Source of the DNA: Leucaena leucocephala
Taxonomy: Eukaryota > Streptophyta > Magnoliopsida > Fabales > Fabaceae
Length of the DNA: 64,000 nucleotides
NCBI GenBank assembly: GCA_037074615.1
Contig: JAYWLJ010000063.1
Span: 496,001-560,000, forward strand
Direction of reading: 5' to 3'
This document shows, in pieces, positions 23,033-35,300 of the stretch. The stretch's first letter is position 1, and the number at the start of each line of letters is the position of its first letter. The notes beneath the pieces were generated by a model. The model did no database searches. It worked only from the letters and a program-made list of their open reading frames with translations, and was not told the origin of the DNA. A program made the translations under genes and the position numbers.

Positions 23033-24732
23033 AGGGGTGTCACTGGTTTACAAGAAGGAAGCATGCAAGTATATTAGAAATTGGGGAAAGGCTTGACTGA
23101 GATGGGTGGCAGAACAATCATATGCAATCCAAGCACGACTAGATCGTCAAACTACAAAAGCAAATGATTTCCACATCAAGTGAAGTAACAAAGAAAGCAA
23201 TATAAGACAAACCTGAGTTCAAAATGAGAACGGGGGGGAAATAATTATAACACGGTAGAAGAACGGTGTGTCGAGAGAAAAAAACTGTGACCAAGGAAAT
23301 TCAGAAAGTTCAGCTTAATTCGATCTAAATGGCTTTCCAAAGTTTAAGTAAAGAACCAAAAGTCAAATTGAAATCAAACAGTCCCTGAATAGATTAGATC
23401 GACATAGATGCAATCACAAACCTATAATCTGGAAAATTGCGCGCTATTCAACAAGGGAAAAAGTGCCAGAATATTAAAAATGTCCCCAGCTGCTTAAACT
23501 TGCCTGGGTTAAGCGAGAGCAACGCAAATGAAAATTTGAAAGAACTTTCGAGTTCGAATAGCGGAGTCACGGTTAAAATTATAAGGCTTGGAGATAGGAA
23601 AGAAAATGTTAGAGAAAGGTAAAAATACATCTGCTGAGCAACTAGAGATGGGGTTGGCCGGTGTTTAGAGTAATGCCCCCCGCGATATCCTTTGGAAATA
23701 GTATTACACCTCGCACTTCTTATCTCTAACCTTTAAAAGACAAAAAAGAAGAAGGGAGAATTACCCAGTAGTTTCGTGAAAAATAATTTATTAAAAAAAA
23801 TTCTATAAAATATCAAATGATTAAATAGTCCCGTTAGGGTAATAAATTTAACTTTTATAATTATTAAATTATTTTTATGTACAAATAATAAATTATTAAA
23901 AATAAAATAATACTTAAAGTATCACAAATAATAATTAGTAGCATATGATGACAATTTAAAATGATATAAATAATAATTAGAAGTATGTGATAATAATCCC
24001 TAATTATTATTAGTACCACTTTAAATTGTCATCGCTTATAATCATAGTTTTATTTATATTACTTGAAGTTATTATTATGTGCCTAAAAAATTGTTATTTA
24101 TACATACAAGTAATTTAGTAATTATACATATTAAATTTATCGTCCCTAAATTTCTTAGAACTATTTAATTATTTATAATTTTACAAGATTTTTTTATAAT
24201 AATTTCTCTTTACCTCTTGTGTGATTCTAAAAACGAAGACCTTTTTCTTCATTTTCAAATTTAAGTCCCGCTAATTTTTAGTTGGTCACCAAAAAGAAAA
24301 ACCCGCTACACTGGGCTTATTCTCTCTAGTGAAGGTATGCCTAGCTGCCATCGCATTCAAAATATTTCCTATATTGTACCCAAAAAAAAAAAAAATATTT
24401 CCTATACAATGTTCCCACATTGACATCAAGGGGCTTTAAAGCAGGGTGTTAAAAAAATACATCGGACTCTTCCTGTAAGAGACAGCATTGCAGAATTAAA
24501 CAGGGTGTATATGCAGCGGAGAAATATTATGAACCGTGTAGCAGTGGAAAGATGAGCTCTACTAAGACCGCTCAGTAGTGCCTTATCAGTATAATGTCAC
24601 CCTTCATCTCATGGGTATCCAATGAAACAATTATACATGTTCTCTCTAGTTATCTCTATAATCGCAAAAAGCGCAGAAGAATTAGAATATTAACTACAAC
24701 AGGTGCACATTATTGACAGGGTGCTACCCTAT
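23033..24732. other. Region between FLK (5' end) and ALBA (3' end), containing a foldback element
   Basis: 23033-23700 should contain the FLK leader and promoter; an acceptor-like TTCTTGTAAACCAG lies just upstream of the ATG on the minus strand. The open frames at 23437-23630 are on opposite strands and have no domain. 23779-24208 is a foldback repeat (listed separately). 24420-24732 is likely the ALBA 3'UTR and flank. Confidence 0.5.
23779..24208. mobile_element. Foldback (near-palindromic) MITE-like element, about 430 bp
   Basis: The two halves are inverted copies of each other. Left strings such as GATTAAATAGTCC, TTATAATTATTAAATTA, AGTATCACAAATAATAATTAG, GATGACAATTTAAA and TGTGATAATAATCC recur in reverse complement in the right half. 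Divergence between arms is modest with small indels. It is AT-rich and non-coding with no internal gene. Length, AT content and full-length arms fit a foldback MITE; the superfamily is not assigned because the target duplication is not clear. Confidence 0.7.
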
Positions 24733-26558
24733 TTATCCTTTCTTGGCATCAGCAACAGCTGCTTCTGATGCAGTCTTAGTAGCAGGATTACTTGCAGGAG
24801 CCATCAAACTGTCAAACTTCTCAGATTTTCCCAGCACAATTTCAATCTAAAAGGATCAATAAGAAGTTAATTACCATCAAGATCACTGAATAAAAAAATA
24901 AAACAAATGAAGGCCAGACGCCTTAGAACCCACCTTAGCCTTGTGCATCAGACGACCTTTATTCTCGTCCTTAATGCCAACGGTAGATGTCGAAACTTCT
25001 GTTCCATCCCATCACTAGTTAGTTAGCTACATTCATCATGTGTGTAAATCAAACACTAATAACATGATATAAGAAGAAAGAAATCGTACTCTTCTCAGTG
25101 ACGAGTCCGTTGTTCTTCAGAATCTCGGCAATTGTGACGACTGTCGCAATAGCTATACGGAAAAATAAAATCTTAGTCCTCATATTCAAGTTAAATTCAA
25201 AGAATCAAAATTATGGAAATGAAAGAAAAATCAAAAGTGCGGAATATATTGTTCAGTTCCAGTTTCAGAATCACCCAGGGAAACTATAACATCGTTGCTG
25301 TACCAGCTATATGCCATGATTTGAATTTAGCAACTACGAGTAACAGAAACCTGATGGCAACACAAGGATCCAAGAGACACTAATGGGAAAGAGAATTTAT
25401 CAGTCTTTTGCACAGCAGCATAAAGATGCTGGCGTAACTAAAAAAGAAGAAGAATCTATAGAAAAATCATTTAACTGGGGTGCAAAAGAACAAGTAATTC
25501 CTTTTCCAGTAGCCTATTTTAAGATTAAGATTATATATATTATGTGTATATCTCTTATATGAAGATGAATATATCCCTTGTATGGGTTACCAAAATACAA
25601 CATGCACATTGCCTTATAAAAGAATAAACATCTAATATCCAAGGACAAACTAATGGAGAATGTATATAAGATTCTGAGAAAGGAGTACCCATCCCCAATG
25701 CAGAAAGCTCGACCTCATTGTGCTGCTGTATATACCTCTGCATCAAAGAAGAACCCATTTGGTCATTATACGCACTTCCAGGAAATCATCTACCCTCATT
25801 GGTTGGGTTTCATCTTTCCTTTCAAGTATGCCATTTATTTACAAATCGCGAATCCCCCGCCCCATTTGACCAACAGTATCAAATAAACAAACAAATAAGG
25901 AGTAACAGCAAGAGGAAATATATAAAACATGAAAATGCATTCGTTACAGATCCAAGAATCGACCACGAAAAGAGGGAATCTACATAGTTTAACCACCAGC
26001 ACTCCATAGATTTTCCTAAAGTTGAACCAATAGCCCTGGGATTCATGACATTGGAAATGTTTGCCCGTGGCGCAGTGTTTCTCGCTTTTCTAAAACTTAT
26101 GGCCTGTTATCAATCAGAAGCAAAGAAATGCGATTCAAAGAGTCCAGCACAAATAATTTCGAACAGCATACAAATAATGTGCAAAAAACTCAAATTTAAG
26201 AACGACATTCCTTTTCTACAGGAAATTAAAGCCTCCTTTTGTTGTTTATTTTCTGAGGCCATTGAAGGGACATCATTTCTTATATAATATAGAAAACAAG
26301 ATTAGATAAATTCTGAAGAGAAGGAGATCTAATAATAAAACAAAGACGGGATACCTTGGCGAGATTGACGTAAAAGAAAAGCGGCTTCTTAGTATTGGAA
26401 ACCTGGATTCTGTTCTTCTTCGTGTTTTCGGTGGCTCCATTTTCAGCGAGGGTCGTGATGCTTTTGTTCGCGGGGGATTCAGCGTTTCCATTGACGGCGA
26501 CAGGCGTCACGTTTTTCTTGGGGGCTTCGGCTTTTCCATTCGCAGCAACGGTCGCCAT
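24733..26558 (-). CDS. ALBA-domain DNA/RNA-binding protein, 164 aa, five exons
   Basis: Coding exons (minus): 26355-26558, 25689-25737, 25090-25152, 24934-24998 and 24733-24846. They close in frame at 165 codons. The exon 3 donor (GTACGA) is weak. Residues 1-48 are an Ala/Asn/Thr-rich flexible head. The ALBA fold runs from RIQVSNTKKPLFFYVNLAK (about 50) through YIQQHNEVELSALGMAIATV to KAKIEIVLGKSEKFD (about 140). The tail is short, Ala/Lys-rich and ends DAKKG. Plant short-form ALBA proteins bind DNA or RNA, including R-loops and stress-regulated mRNAs. The order FLK-ALBA-WDL1 is the same as I recall around At3g04620. The first intron (617 bp) contains misleading open frames. Confidence 0.88.
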
Positions 26559-27558
26559 CGTTATCGGCTAACTCTGTCTTATTCTTTTGCGCTTTATTGT
26601 ACGGGATGCTCTGGAGCGGGAAAAGGAGAGAAAGGCTCGATCAGTAAAGTAGGGGGAATCAGTTAGAGCCCGGTTTATACAGAACGTGACTCTTTGTGAT
26701 CGTAAAACCAGTAAGAAGTGGACACGTGGTGGCGCCTAATGGCAAGTGGACGCGGTAAAGTGTATTAGCGGTTGGGATTGAACCTCGTGAAAGAACGAGT
26801 CCGTTATGAGGAGAGAGAAACTCTGCGTGGTGGTTATTTTTCTGAGCGGATTGACGAACATGACCCTCCTTCAATGGACTCTCGGCCCAAACCCTCAAAC
26901 TAAAAAGGCCAGGCCCAAAATTCTGGGTCTTACTACCGACGTTAGACTCGAACAAAAGCCATGCTTGTACAGAGTTGATCAGAAAGATTGATTAGATATT
27001 GAAGAGTGATATAGACGGGGTAGTAGACGGCTTGCTTTAAGATAATAGATGGCTCGTTCTATCTAATATTGATATTGTCTAAAAAAAAGAAAAATTCGCT
27101 CTACTTTTAGCTCTTAAGTGAGTCCAACCCTCCAAAAATTTTTGTAACCGAAAGAAAAAAGATATTGAAGAGTGATGATTAAATTAAGGATAAATATGTT
27201 CTGGGAAACTATTAAATCAGAGATTGAAGACAGCGTTTACAAACAAGGATACTACGTGTGTGGGAGAGATTGTATTTGTCTTAAATGACAGAAAATCAAT
27301 TATACAACCAATCCAAACTGGCACCAGGTTACAAACTAGTATACAAGACTAAGGATTCGGCGAGATAAAGAGATTTGGGTGTTGCTGAGCATATCATTTT
27401 GTGGATCAGAGTTGATAGAAAAGAGTAGCGTGGTTTTATGTTGACCATAATGATTGGGAGGGAAAGAAATTAAAGGAAATGATGCATGCACGCTGCTTTA
27501 TTAGAATAATAGTTGCCGCGTGTGCAGATAGATGTTTACGAATATTGTGCGTGCTTCG
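26559..27558. other. ALBA promoter side and target locus of retrotransposon B
   Basis: Contains the ALBA 5' leader on the minus strand and intergenic sequence up to the left target duplication CTTCG (27554-27558). A second copy of a dispersed repeat lies at 27043-27160. No gene recognised; the open frames at 26659-26991 overlap on opposite strands without domains. Confidence 0.55.
27043..27160. repeat. Dispersed repeat, copy 2 (first copy at 13289-13405)
   Basis: Same orientation as copy 1, sharing the AATAGAtGGC start, the AATATTgaTATT core, the gTGAGTcCAACCC block and an A-rich end. Both are old, judging by divergence. Confidence 0.4.
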
Positions 27559-28036
27559 TGTTAGAAAATAAACATCTCAAATGCATAATAATCAATCCAG
27601 ATTATCATATACACAAATACAAGATGCAGCGGAAACATTAAATTACCTTTTGCCATTACTTTGTTGATCTAGTCTCTGAAAAGATCTGGAATGAATCAAG
27701 GACACCTGTGAATCAATAAAGAATGTCAGATAATCAACAGGTTCTTCCAGCTGGTGATTAGGCACAGTGATGGCAACTGTGGAAACTGCCGTCACCAGTG
27801 GGGAACCTTCGAGAGGGAGCAGAGAAGTAGGTCTCGCTCTGGACTCAGAGAAAGCAGTACTGAATCAATTGTTTTGCGTTGTTGTGTTTCCACCATCAGG
27901 AAAACAACCTTAAATAAACTGAGTCCCCAACCCACCTTGGACCGGGCCTAATGACTACGGGCCACACTCAGAAATATTTATTAATTATCCTAATTAATAT
28001 CTAAATAGGTTATATAATTATAATAAATATCTTACA
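27559..28036 (-). repeat. 3' LTR of element B
   Basis: 478 bp, TG..CA. Followed inward (28037-28048) by a polypurine tract on the minus strand (CAAGTGGGAGAA). It differs from the partner LTR by substitutions near 27565, 27631, 27699 and 27871. Confidence 0.93.
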
Positions 28037-28048
28037 TTCTCCCACTTG
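28037..28048 (-). promoter_or_regulatory. Polypurine tract of element B
   Basis: Minus-strand reading CAAGTGGGAGAA directly abuts the 3' LTR. This is the usual plus-strand primer site for copia reverse transcription. Confidence 0.8.
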
Positions 28049-28309
28049 GCCCGTATACTCAATGTCATTGCCCTGTCTAGGTACACTGATGTCATGCTAC
28101 AAGAATCATGGCGATAAGTCCCCTATGATCGAGTATTACCTTCCATGTATTACAGGTAGCACCATCACTTAATGGGTATCACAATATACATGAACTCAAT
28201 GTTCATTCGGTTCCTATCTCAATGTTTATCAATTTCAACAGCACAAATGTATACAATCATAATTTGAAATGATAAACCACAAAATGTAATTTCATTGCTC
28301 ATACCTCCA

Positions 28310-29217
28310 CTAATCAAAAGTTGGACGAAGTCCCATATGAGGTACATGTGTCACAAAGACGTTCGGCTTCAATCCTTTCGTCAAAGGATCAGCCAACATA
28401 TCCAATGTACTGATGCGTTCAACGGAAACCTGGCCATCATGAACCCTTTCTCTCAAGCAAAGGAATTTAAGTTCGACAAACTTGCTTCGACTCTTATTCC
28501 TTTTGTTGTTCGCTATGGCCACCGCAGCTGCGTTATCACAGTACATTCTGATTGGCTTAGAGACTGAATCCACAATCTTAAGCCCAGCAATGAAATTCCT
28601 TATCCAAATAGCTTGTGAACTTGCTTCAAAACACGCGATATACTCAGCATCACCGGTAGAGGGAGCTGTTAGAGTCTGCTTAGCGCTTCTCCATGATACA
28701 GCTCCTTCTGCCAACAGGAAGATGTAACCAGATGTAGACTTGTTCGTATCTACGCATCCTCCAAGATCTGAATCTGAGTACCCAATCACGTCTAAACTGT
28801 CTGTTCTCCTATATGTGAGCATGTAGTGTTTAGTGCCTTGTAGGTACCTAAACACCTTCTTCGCAGCTGTCCAATGTGCTTCCCCAGGATTACTTTGGTA
28901 TCTTCCCAACATACCCACAGTAAAAGCGATGTCAGGTCTTGTACAAACCTGTGCATACATCAAGCTTCCTACCGCTGAGGCATATGGGACCATTTCCATC
29001 TGTTTCTTTTCAAGCTCGGTTTCAGGACACTGTTTTAGACTGAATTTATCTCCCTTTTCAATAGGAGCCACGTTAGATGAACAGTTCTGCATCCTGAATC
29101 GTTCAAGGATCTTGACAATGTAAGCCTCTTGAGATAAGCCTACAAGACATTGGGTTCTATCTCTATGGATCTTTATGCCAATGACATAAGATGCCTCACC
29201 CATGTCTTTCATGTCAA
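28310..29217 (-). pseudogene. Element B pol, 3' part: end of reverse transcriptase and RNase H
   Basis: About 300 residues starting MKDMGEASYVIG, the end of the RT domain, followed by RNase H (GYSDSDLGG, STGDAEY, MYCDNAAAVA, ADPLTKGL) and a normal C-terminus with TAG at 28310-28312. It is in frame with the RT part on the other side of element A across the duplicated GTCAA. The usual STxEAEY motif of RNase H reads STGDAEY, a possible change at a catalytic acidic position. 28049-28309 is a short 3' untranslated segment. Confidence 0.85.
29213..29217. other. Target site duplication of element A (left), GTCAA
   Basis: Matches 38140-38144 exactly, and both copies flank the TG..CA ends of element A. 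It lies inside the RT coding sequence of element B. Confidence 0.93.
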
Positions 29218-29903
29218 TGTTGGAAATCGTGCCCTAGGGGCCAATCATTGTCTTATGAACATTATTGATTTATGAATTTATTAATTGAGTTATCATATTA
29301 TTTGCATGTTTACTATGATGACCATCCTTGGATAATTCATGATATTATCCTAAATGTCCCTGGTCGATCATCTATGTGGGAGCACAGATGAAATAAGACC
29401 AGTATGACTTTGAAGATGTATAGAGATATAAATCAAAGTCATAAGCACATGTAAGAGTACAGGGTGTTGGACCGACCCGCTATGAGAGAACTGCATGGGT
29501 AACGTCATAAGCTTCTCTCATATACAAACCATGTCAATATGCCCTTTGACCTGAGATCATCATGGATTCCTACATGACAAAACGCTCAGCTTTGACCTAG
29601 TCAAAAGTCACTTTTGACCGAGTGATCATAAAGACTATGTTCGGGCTTAGTGGTTTTTCATGCGGAGGAATGTGAATGGTCAAGATGGAATTTGTCCCTC
29701 ACATTCATGGAGAGATATTACTGGGCCCCTCGATGAGTGAGTCTGAGAAATGTATGGCCATACTGTAATGGAAAGGTAGTTCCATTTCTATAGTCAGACT
29801 ACTCAGGGATCGAGAAAGTAACGGTCGGGAATAGGAGGATGACATTATCCATGCCTCATCCATGACCAAAATATCGCGTGACAGAAGGGACATGATATGG
29901 TTG

Positions 29904-29910
29904 TATAAAA
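29904..29910 (+). promoter_or_regulatory. TATA box in the 5' LTR of element A
   Basis: TATAAAA in the context TTGTATAAAAGG, 686 bases into the LTR; the same site lies at 36986-36992 in the 3' LTR. It would start the genomic RNA some 30 bases downstream, giving a U3 of about 700 bases and a long R-U5. Confidence 0.6.
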
Positions 29911-30194
29911 GGTTACATCGTTTATCGATCCTCATATGATTTGGGTAGTTGTTATGTCTTGCTAGAGACCGCTTGCGACTTGTGGGCTAGTATAGCAAAT
30001 GGCCCACTGCCAACTTCATATGGGCCTACAGGGTCGCACACAAAATAGCCCAACACGAGCTATGATGTCCAGATTCATTGAATCTAAGACATGTCCAGAT
30101 TCAATGAAAGATCCAGGTTAATGTATATATATATTTATTTATATTTATATTCGTATATATATAAATTCGTATATATATATATATATTATATATA

Positions 30195-30460
30195 TGAGAT
30201 ATATGAGATTTAATTTATAAGGATAAATTAAATCCCTATCATGTTTGAATTCGAAATTCAAATTGATAGGATATCTCATATAAGAGATATTTATAAGATT
30301 TAATTTATAAGGATAAATTAAATCTCTATCACGTTTGAAATTCGAAATTCAAATTGATAGGATATCTCATATAAGAGATATTTATAAGATTTAATTTATA
30401 AGGATAAATTAAATCTCTATCACGTTTGAAATTCGAAATTTAAATTGATAGGATATCTCA
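30195..30460. repeat. Three tandem units of about 91 bp in LTR of element A (repeated at 37277-37542)
   Basis: Each unit reads through GATTTAATTTATAAGG, ATTAAATC, CTATCA, GTTTGAA, TTCGAAATT and GATAGGATATCTCATATAA. Units 2 and 3 are nearly identical; unit 1 is more diverged. The units contain short palindromes (TTCGAA, GGATATCTC). The same three units occur in both LTRs. Confidence 0.85.
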
Positions 30461-31058
30461 AATTTGATTTATGGGAATAAATCAAATATAACTCAGTCTC
30501 ATCTTTATTTAAAGTTAAATAAATAAGTAATTAAATCTGTGGGACGGATTTAATATTATTTTATTTAATTAGTTTCTTATAAAATTATACAATATATGAT
30601 ATTGTATCAATTCGGAATTAATATAAGATTAACTCCAAAATCCAATTAGGTAAAAGGTAAAAACGCATAGCATCCTCTATATCTGATTGGAGGAGCTACG
30701 TTTGAAAAGAACATAGAACACAAAAGGCCGAACGGAATCTGCAAAAGGTTTGCAGACAAGAAACTGCCGAAATAGAGACGGAGACTTGTGAAAGCCTTGG
30801 AGGGACAGGAGACGCTAGCACGTCGTTCGTGGTTGGAACGCTGTTCGTGTGGATACCAGTAGAGGAAGCCGACCTGAGGCGTCGACTTCTTGTGATCGGA
30901 AAGAGATCACCACCCACGTAGAGAAGCTGTGAAATTCGCTGAGCAACACTAAGGGTAAGGATTCTTTCCACTTGACTTAAACACATACGGCAGATCCTGG
31001 CAAGGAATGGAAAATTTTTAAAGTTTATTTCCGCTGCGTGTCTTCCAATTCCCTACAG

Positions 31059-31070
31059 TGGTATCAGAGC
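31059..31070 (+). promoter_or_regulatory. Primer-binding site of element A
   Basis: TGGTATCAGAGC, complementary to the 3' end of plant initiator tRNA-Met, one base after the 5' LTR. Confidence 0.92.
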
Positions 31071-32301
31071 CATGCCGTTTTGTGTTTAAGTTAGGCTTGA
31101 TTTGTGATTTATATGATATATGTTATTAGTAGCCGATCATATAATAAGCGTTGTATGTGTGACATATATGGAATCCTTGTTGTGTATGACATAAAAGGAA
31201 TCTAAAAGGAAATTGAAATCAGTGGTGATGCTTTTTGATTTGATCAATCCGCATAGATGGGGTCTAAGAAAACCGAATTCGTATTTGTGATTATTTGTGA
31301 AAACCGAATTCAGATTCGTGATTATTTATGAAACAAAAAAACAAAAAAAAAATTTCTTCCGGGGCGCTGCCCCAGAGACCCCGCCCGCTAACCGGCTAGC
31401 GGGACAGCCGCCCGCTAACCGGCTAGCGGGACCGCCGTAGCTACCTGTTCGTAGCGCAACATAACCGTAACATATGTTACTTCGTAAATGTTTTTTGCCC
31501 TTCGATTAGATCTGAATATTGATTCTTGAATGTTTGGGTATGGTGAACAATATGGCTCTAGATTGCAAGTGTTGTAATTTTTAAAAAATACGGCCTGCGT
31601 GTCGTGCCTTCCTCTATATACTCTCAATGTACCTTCTCCTCTCATCTCACTCCCCTCGAATGTTAAAAGAGGTTTCTATATGTAATTTCTCTTTTCTTAC
31701 TAGAGAGCTCCTCTCATTGGCTTGAGGGGACTTAGGATAGGTGAGCCATATTGTATCACGTTTGAATTATGCATCTTATGATTAGATCAGCACATGCATA
31801 TTACTTGTATGAGATACGAACTGAGAAACATGCGTTTTATAAACCAGATAGTTAAATTAGGCCCTCTAAAAGAAATCTTAAGTCATAATGCCGTCAATTT
31901 ATGAACACTTGTCAAAACCTCGATCGCTCAATTGTTGACTCCACCAAAGTGGGTGCTTTTGAGTTATCTTGGGGAGATAAGCAAAGAGTAATGGTGCTAC
32001 TCTCATAGGTTCATTATTGTTTGACTTAATTGAGATTAACAAAACGGTTTTGGATCTCAAGGCATTAGATGGGATTAGAACATGCCAGATCATATGATGA
32101 TAGGATCCCATGAATATCTAAGAGTTACATTTGATGTAATTGGTAAAGGTGTTACCTACCTAAATAACTTAATTTAAGTGTCCTGCCAAAGCGGACTTAA
32201 GTTTGAGCCAAATATGGATCTTAGCCCACTAACTATTGCATTGAGGGTTGTTTATTTAGTGGGAGATTACTAATTACATTGCATATTTTAATTGTAGAAT
32301 C
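31071..32301 (+). other. Leader of element A with a GC-rich double hairpin
   Basis: 1.2 kb of untranslated leader between PBS and gag. It is mostly AT-rich except 31358-31437, which is strongly GC-rich and holds GGGGCGCTGCCCC (31361-31373) and two copies of a stem-loop with arms CCCGCTA/TAGCGGG at 31384-31403 and 31411-31430. The open frames 31415-31645 and 31899-32111 on the other strand are not supported. Confidence 0.7.
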
Positions 32302-35300
32302 ATGACGACTAGTAATACTGCTACATTATCGTTGCGATCTGTCCTTGAGAAGGACAAACTCAATGGGACAAACTTTCTTGACTGGTTCAGGAACTTGAGA
32401 ATTGTTCTCAAGCAGGAAAGAAAGGCATATGTCCTAGATCAACCCATTCCTGAGGAGCCAGCAGCCAATGCTCCTAGAGCTCAGAGAGATTCTTATGCGA
32501 AGCATAAGGAAGACTCTGTTGATGTGGGATGCTTGATGCTTGCCACCATGGTTCCGGAGCTCCAAAGAGATTTGGAACACATGGAGGCTTATGAGATGAT
32601 TGTGCATCTTAAGGAAATGTTCCAGCAACAAGCAAGGCAAGAGAGGTATGAGACCACTAAGGCCTTACATTCCTGCAAGATGGCTGAAGGTGCATCAGTG
32701 AGTACTCATGTCTTAAAGATGAAAGGGTACATAGATCACCTTGAGAGGCTTGGATTTCCCATGAGCCAGGAGTTAGCTACAGATTTGATCTTGAACTCAC
32801 TCCCGGAAAGTTATGACCAGTTTGTCATGAACTACAACATGAACAACATGGAGAAATCTATTTCTGAACTGCATGGGATGCTTAAAACTGCTGAGCCGAC
32901 TGTTAAGAAGAAGCCCAGTACTGTTTTGATGGTTCAGAAAGGAAAGGGTATGAAAAGGAAAGGCAAGGGCAAGGGGAAGGGTCATGGCTCATCTGGTAAG
33001 ACCAAAGAGTCAGGCAAGCCCGAAACCAAGCCTGCACCAAAGAAGGAAAAGCCTCCAAAGGAAGGAGTTTGCTTCTTCTGCAATGAACCGGGTCATTGGA
33101 AGAGGAATTGCAAACTCTACCTTGAAGATCTGAGAAAGAACAAGAAGGATAGCGGGGCTATCGCTTCAGGTATTTATGTTATAGACATTCATCTCTCTAC
33201 TTCCACTACATGGGTATTAGATACTGCATGTGGTTCTCACATTTGTACAAATGTGCAGGGCCTAAAGGACAGTAGAAAGCTGAAGAAGGGCGAAGTTGAC
33301 CTACGAGTTGGAAATAGAGCAAAGGTTGCTGCTCTAGCTGTAGGCACTTATGAATTAGTTCTGCCCACTGGGCTTTTGTTAGTTTTGAACAATTGCTATT
33401 ATGTTCCTGCTTTGAGTAGTAACATTGTTTCTCTTTCTTATTTGGATAAGGAAGGTTACATTTCCATTTCTGGGAATGGTAAATGTTCCATTTATCGTAA
33501 TGATGTTTTCTATGCTCATGGTGATTTGCATGTTGATCATTACATATTAAACTTGAAACAACCCAATCATGGAAATATCTATAACATAACCGCCAAAAGG
33601 ATCAAACCAAATGATTTGAATCCGACGTACCTCTGGCACTGTCGTCTAGGCCACATAAATGAGAAACGCATTTCTAAACTCCATCAAGATGGATTTCTCA
33701 ACTCATTTGATTTTGAATCATATGATACTTGCGAATCTTGTTTGTTAGGAAAGATGACAAAGTCGCCTTTCACTGGGCACAGTGAGAGGGCGACTGATTT
33801 GTTGGGCCTCATACATACAGATGTGTGTGGACCGATGAATACAAATGCCAGAAGAGGTTATTCGTACTTCATTACATTCATAGATGATTTCAGTAGATAT
33901 GGCTATGTCTATCTAATGAAACATAAATCCGAATCTTTTGAAATGTTCAAGATATTTCAAAATGAAGTACAAAACCAGCTTGGCAAAACAATTAAAGCCC
34001 TTCGATCTGATCGGGGTGGTGAATATTTGAGCCAAGAGTTCATAGATCATCTTAGGAATTGTGGGACACTCTCACAATTGACTCCTCCAGGGACACCACA
34101 ATGGAATGGCGTTTCTGAACGGAGAAATCGAACACTATTAGATATGGTCCGATCCATGATGAGTCGAACAGATCTTCCGCCCTCCTTTTGGGGCTATGCC
34201 CTAGAGACAGCTGCGTTCACACTCAATCGTGTTCCATCTAAGGCAATCGAAAAGACTCCGTATGAGATATGGACTGGGAGGACGCCTAGTTTGTCTTTCC
34301 TCAAGATTTGGGGATGCGAGGTCTATGTTAAGCAACAAGCCTCAGACAAATTAGCGCCCAAATCCTCAAAATGCCTTTTTGTGGGATATCCTAAGGAAAC
34401 CAAGGGATATTACGTCTACAACCCTGCTGATAACAAAGTGTTTGTTGTCAGAAATGGTATCTTTCTTGAACGAGAATTTATCTCTAAAAGAACCAGTGGG
34501 AGCAAGGTACACCTCGAAGAAGTTCGAGAGCTACAAGACACCACAGAACTGCAGATAGAAAATAGAGAAGACTCACAACAAGTTGTTGAGACTCCTCAAG
34601 TCACGCAAGGTCCACGAAAGTCTAATAGGACACGACTTCAGCCTCAGAGATATGGATTTCTGATTTCTGATAGTCGTGATGTGTTGCTCATTGAGCATAA
34701 TGAGCCGACTACCTATCGAGAAGCTATAGTGGGACCAAACTCCGAAAAATGGCTTAGTGCCATGAAGTCTGAGATGCAATCCATGTACGACAATAAGGTT
34801 TGGACCTTAGTCGACCCGCCTGAAGGTGTAAAAACCGTCGGGTGCAAGTGGGTTTTCAAAGAGAAAACTGACATGGATGGCAATGTAAATGTCTTCAAGG
34901 CACGACTGGTTGCAAAAGGTTTTACTCAAACTCATGGTGTGGACTATGATGAGACCTTTTCCCCAGTAGCAATGGCCAAATCAATCAGAATCCTCTTTGC
35001 TATTGCAGCATATTATGACTATGAAATATGGCAGATGGACGTCAAGACAGCCTTCCTTAATGGAAAGCTCCTTGAGGATGTGTACATGACACAACCTGAA
35101 GGGTTTGTGCGTTCCGAGGACTCTGGTAAAGTGTGCAAGCTTCAAAAGTCCATTTATGGACTAAAGCAAGCCTCTCGGAGTTGGAATCATCGTTTTGATG
35201 AAGTAATCAAAGAGTTTGGATTTCTTCAAAACATTGATGAACCTTGTGTGTACAAGAAGGTTAGTGGGAGCACAGTTGTGTTTTTGGTACTCTATGTCGA

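Larger units (their letters stand above)
29218..31057 (+). repeat. 5' LTR of element A
   Basis: Starts TGTTGGAAATCG and ends TTCCCTACA; 1840 bp. It contains a TATA box at 29904-29910 (TATAAAA), an AT-rich stretch at about 30120-30190 and a three-unit tandem repeat of about 91 bp at about 30195-30460. Short open frames in it recur identically in the 3' LTR and are not genes. Confidence 0.95.

Noticed and set aside
29705..30986. Short minus-strand frames of 76 and 96 codons, present twice
   Set aside because: They lie inside the LTRs of element A and recur identically at 36787-38068; they are repeats, not genes.
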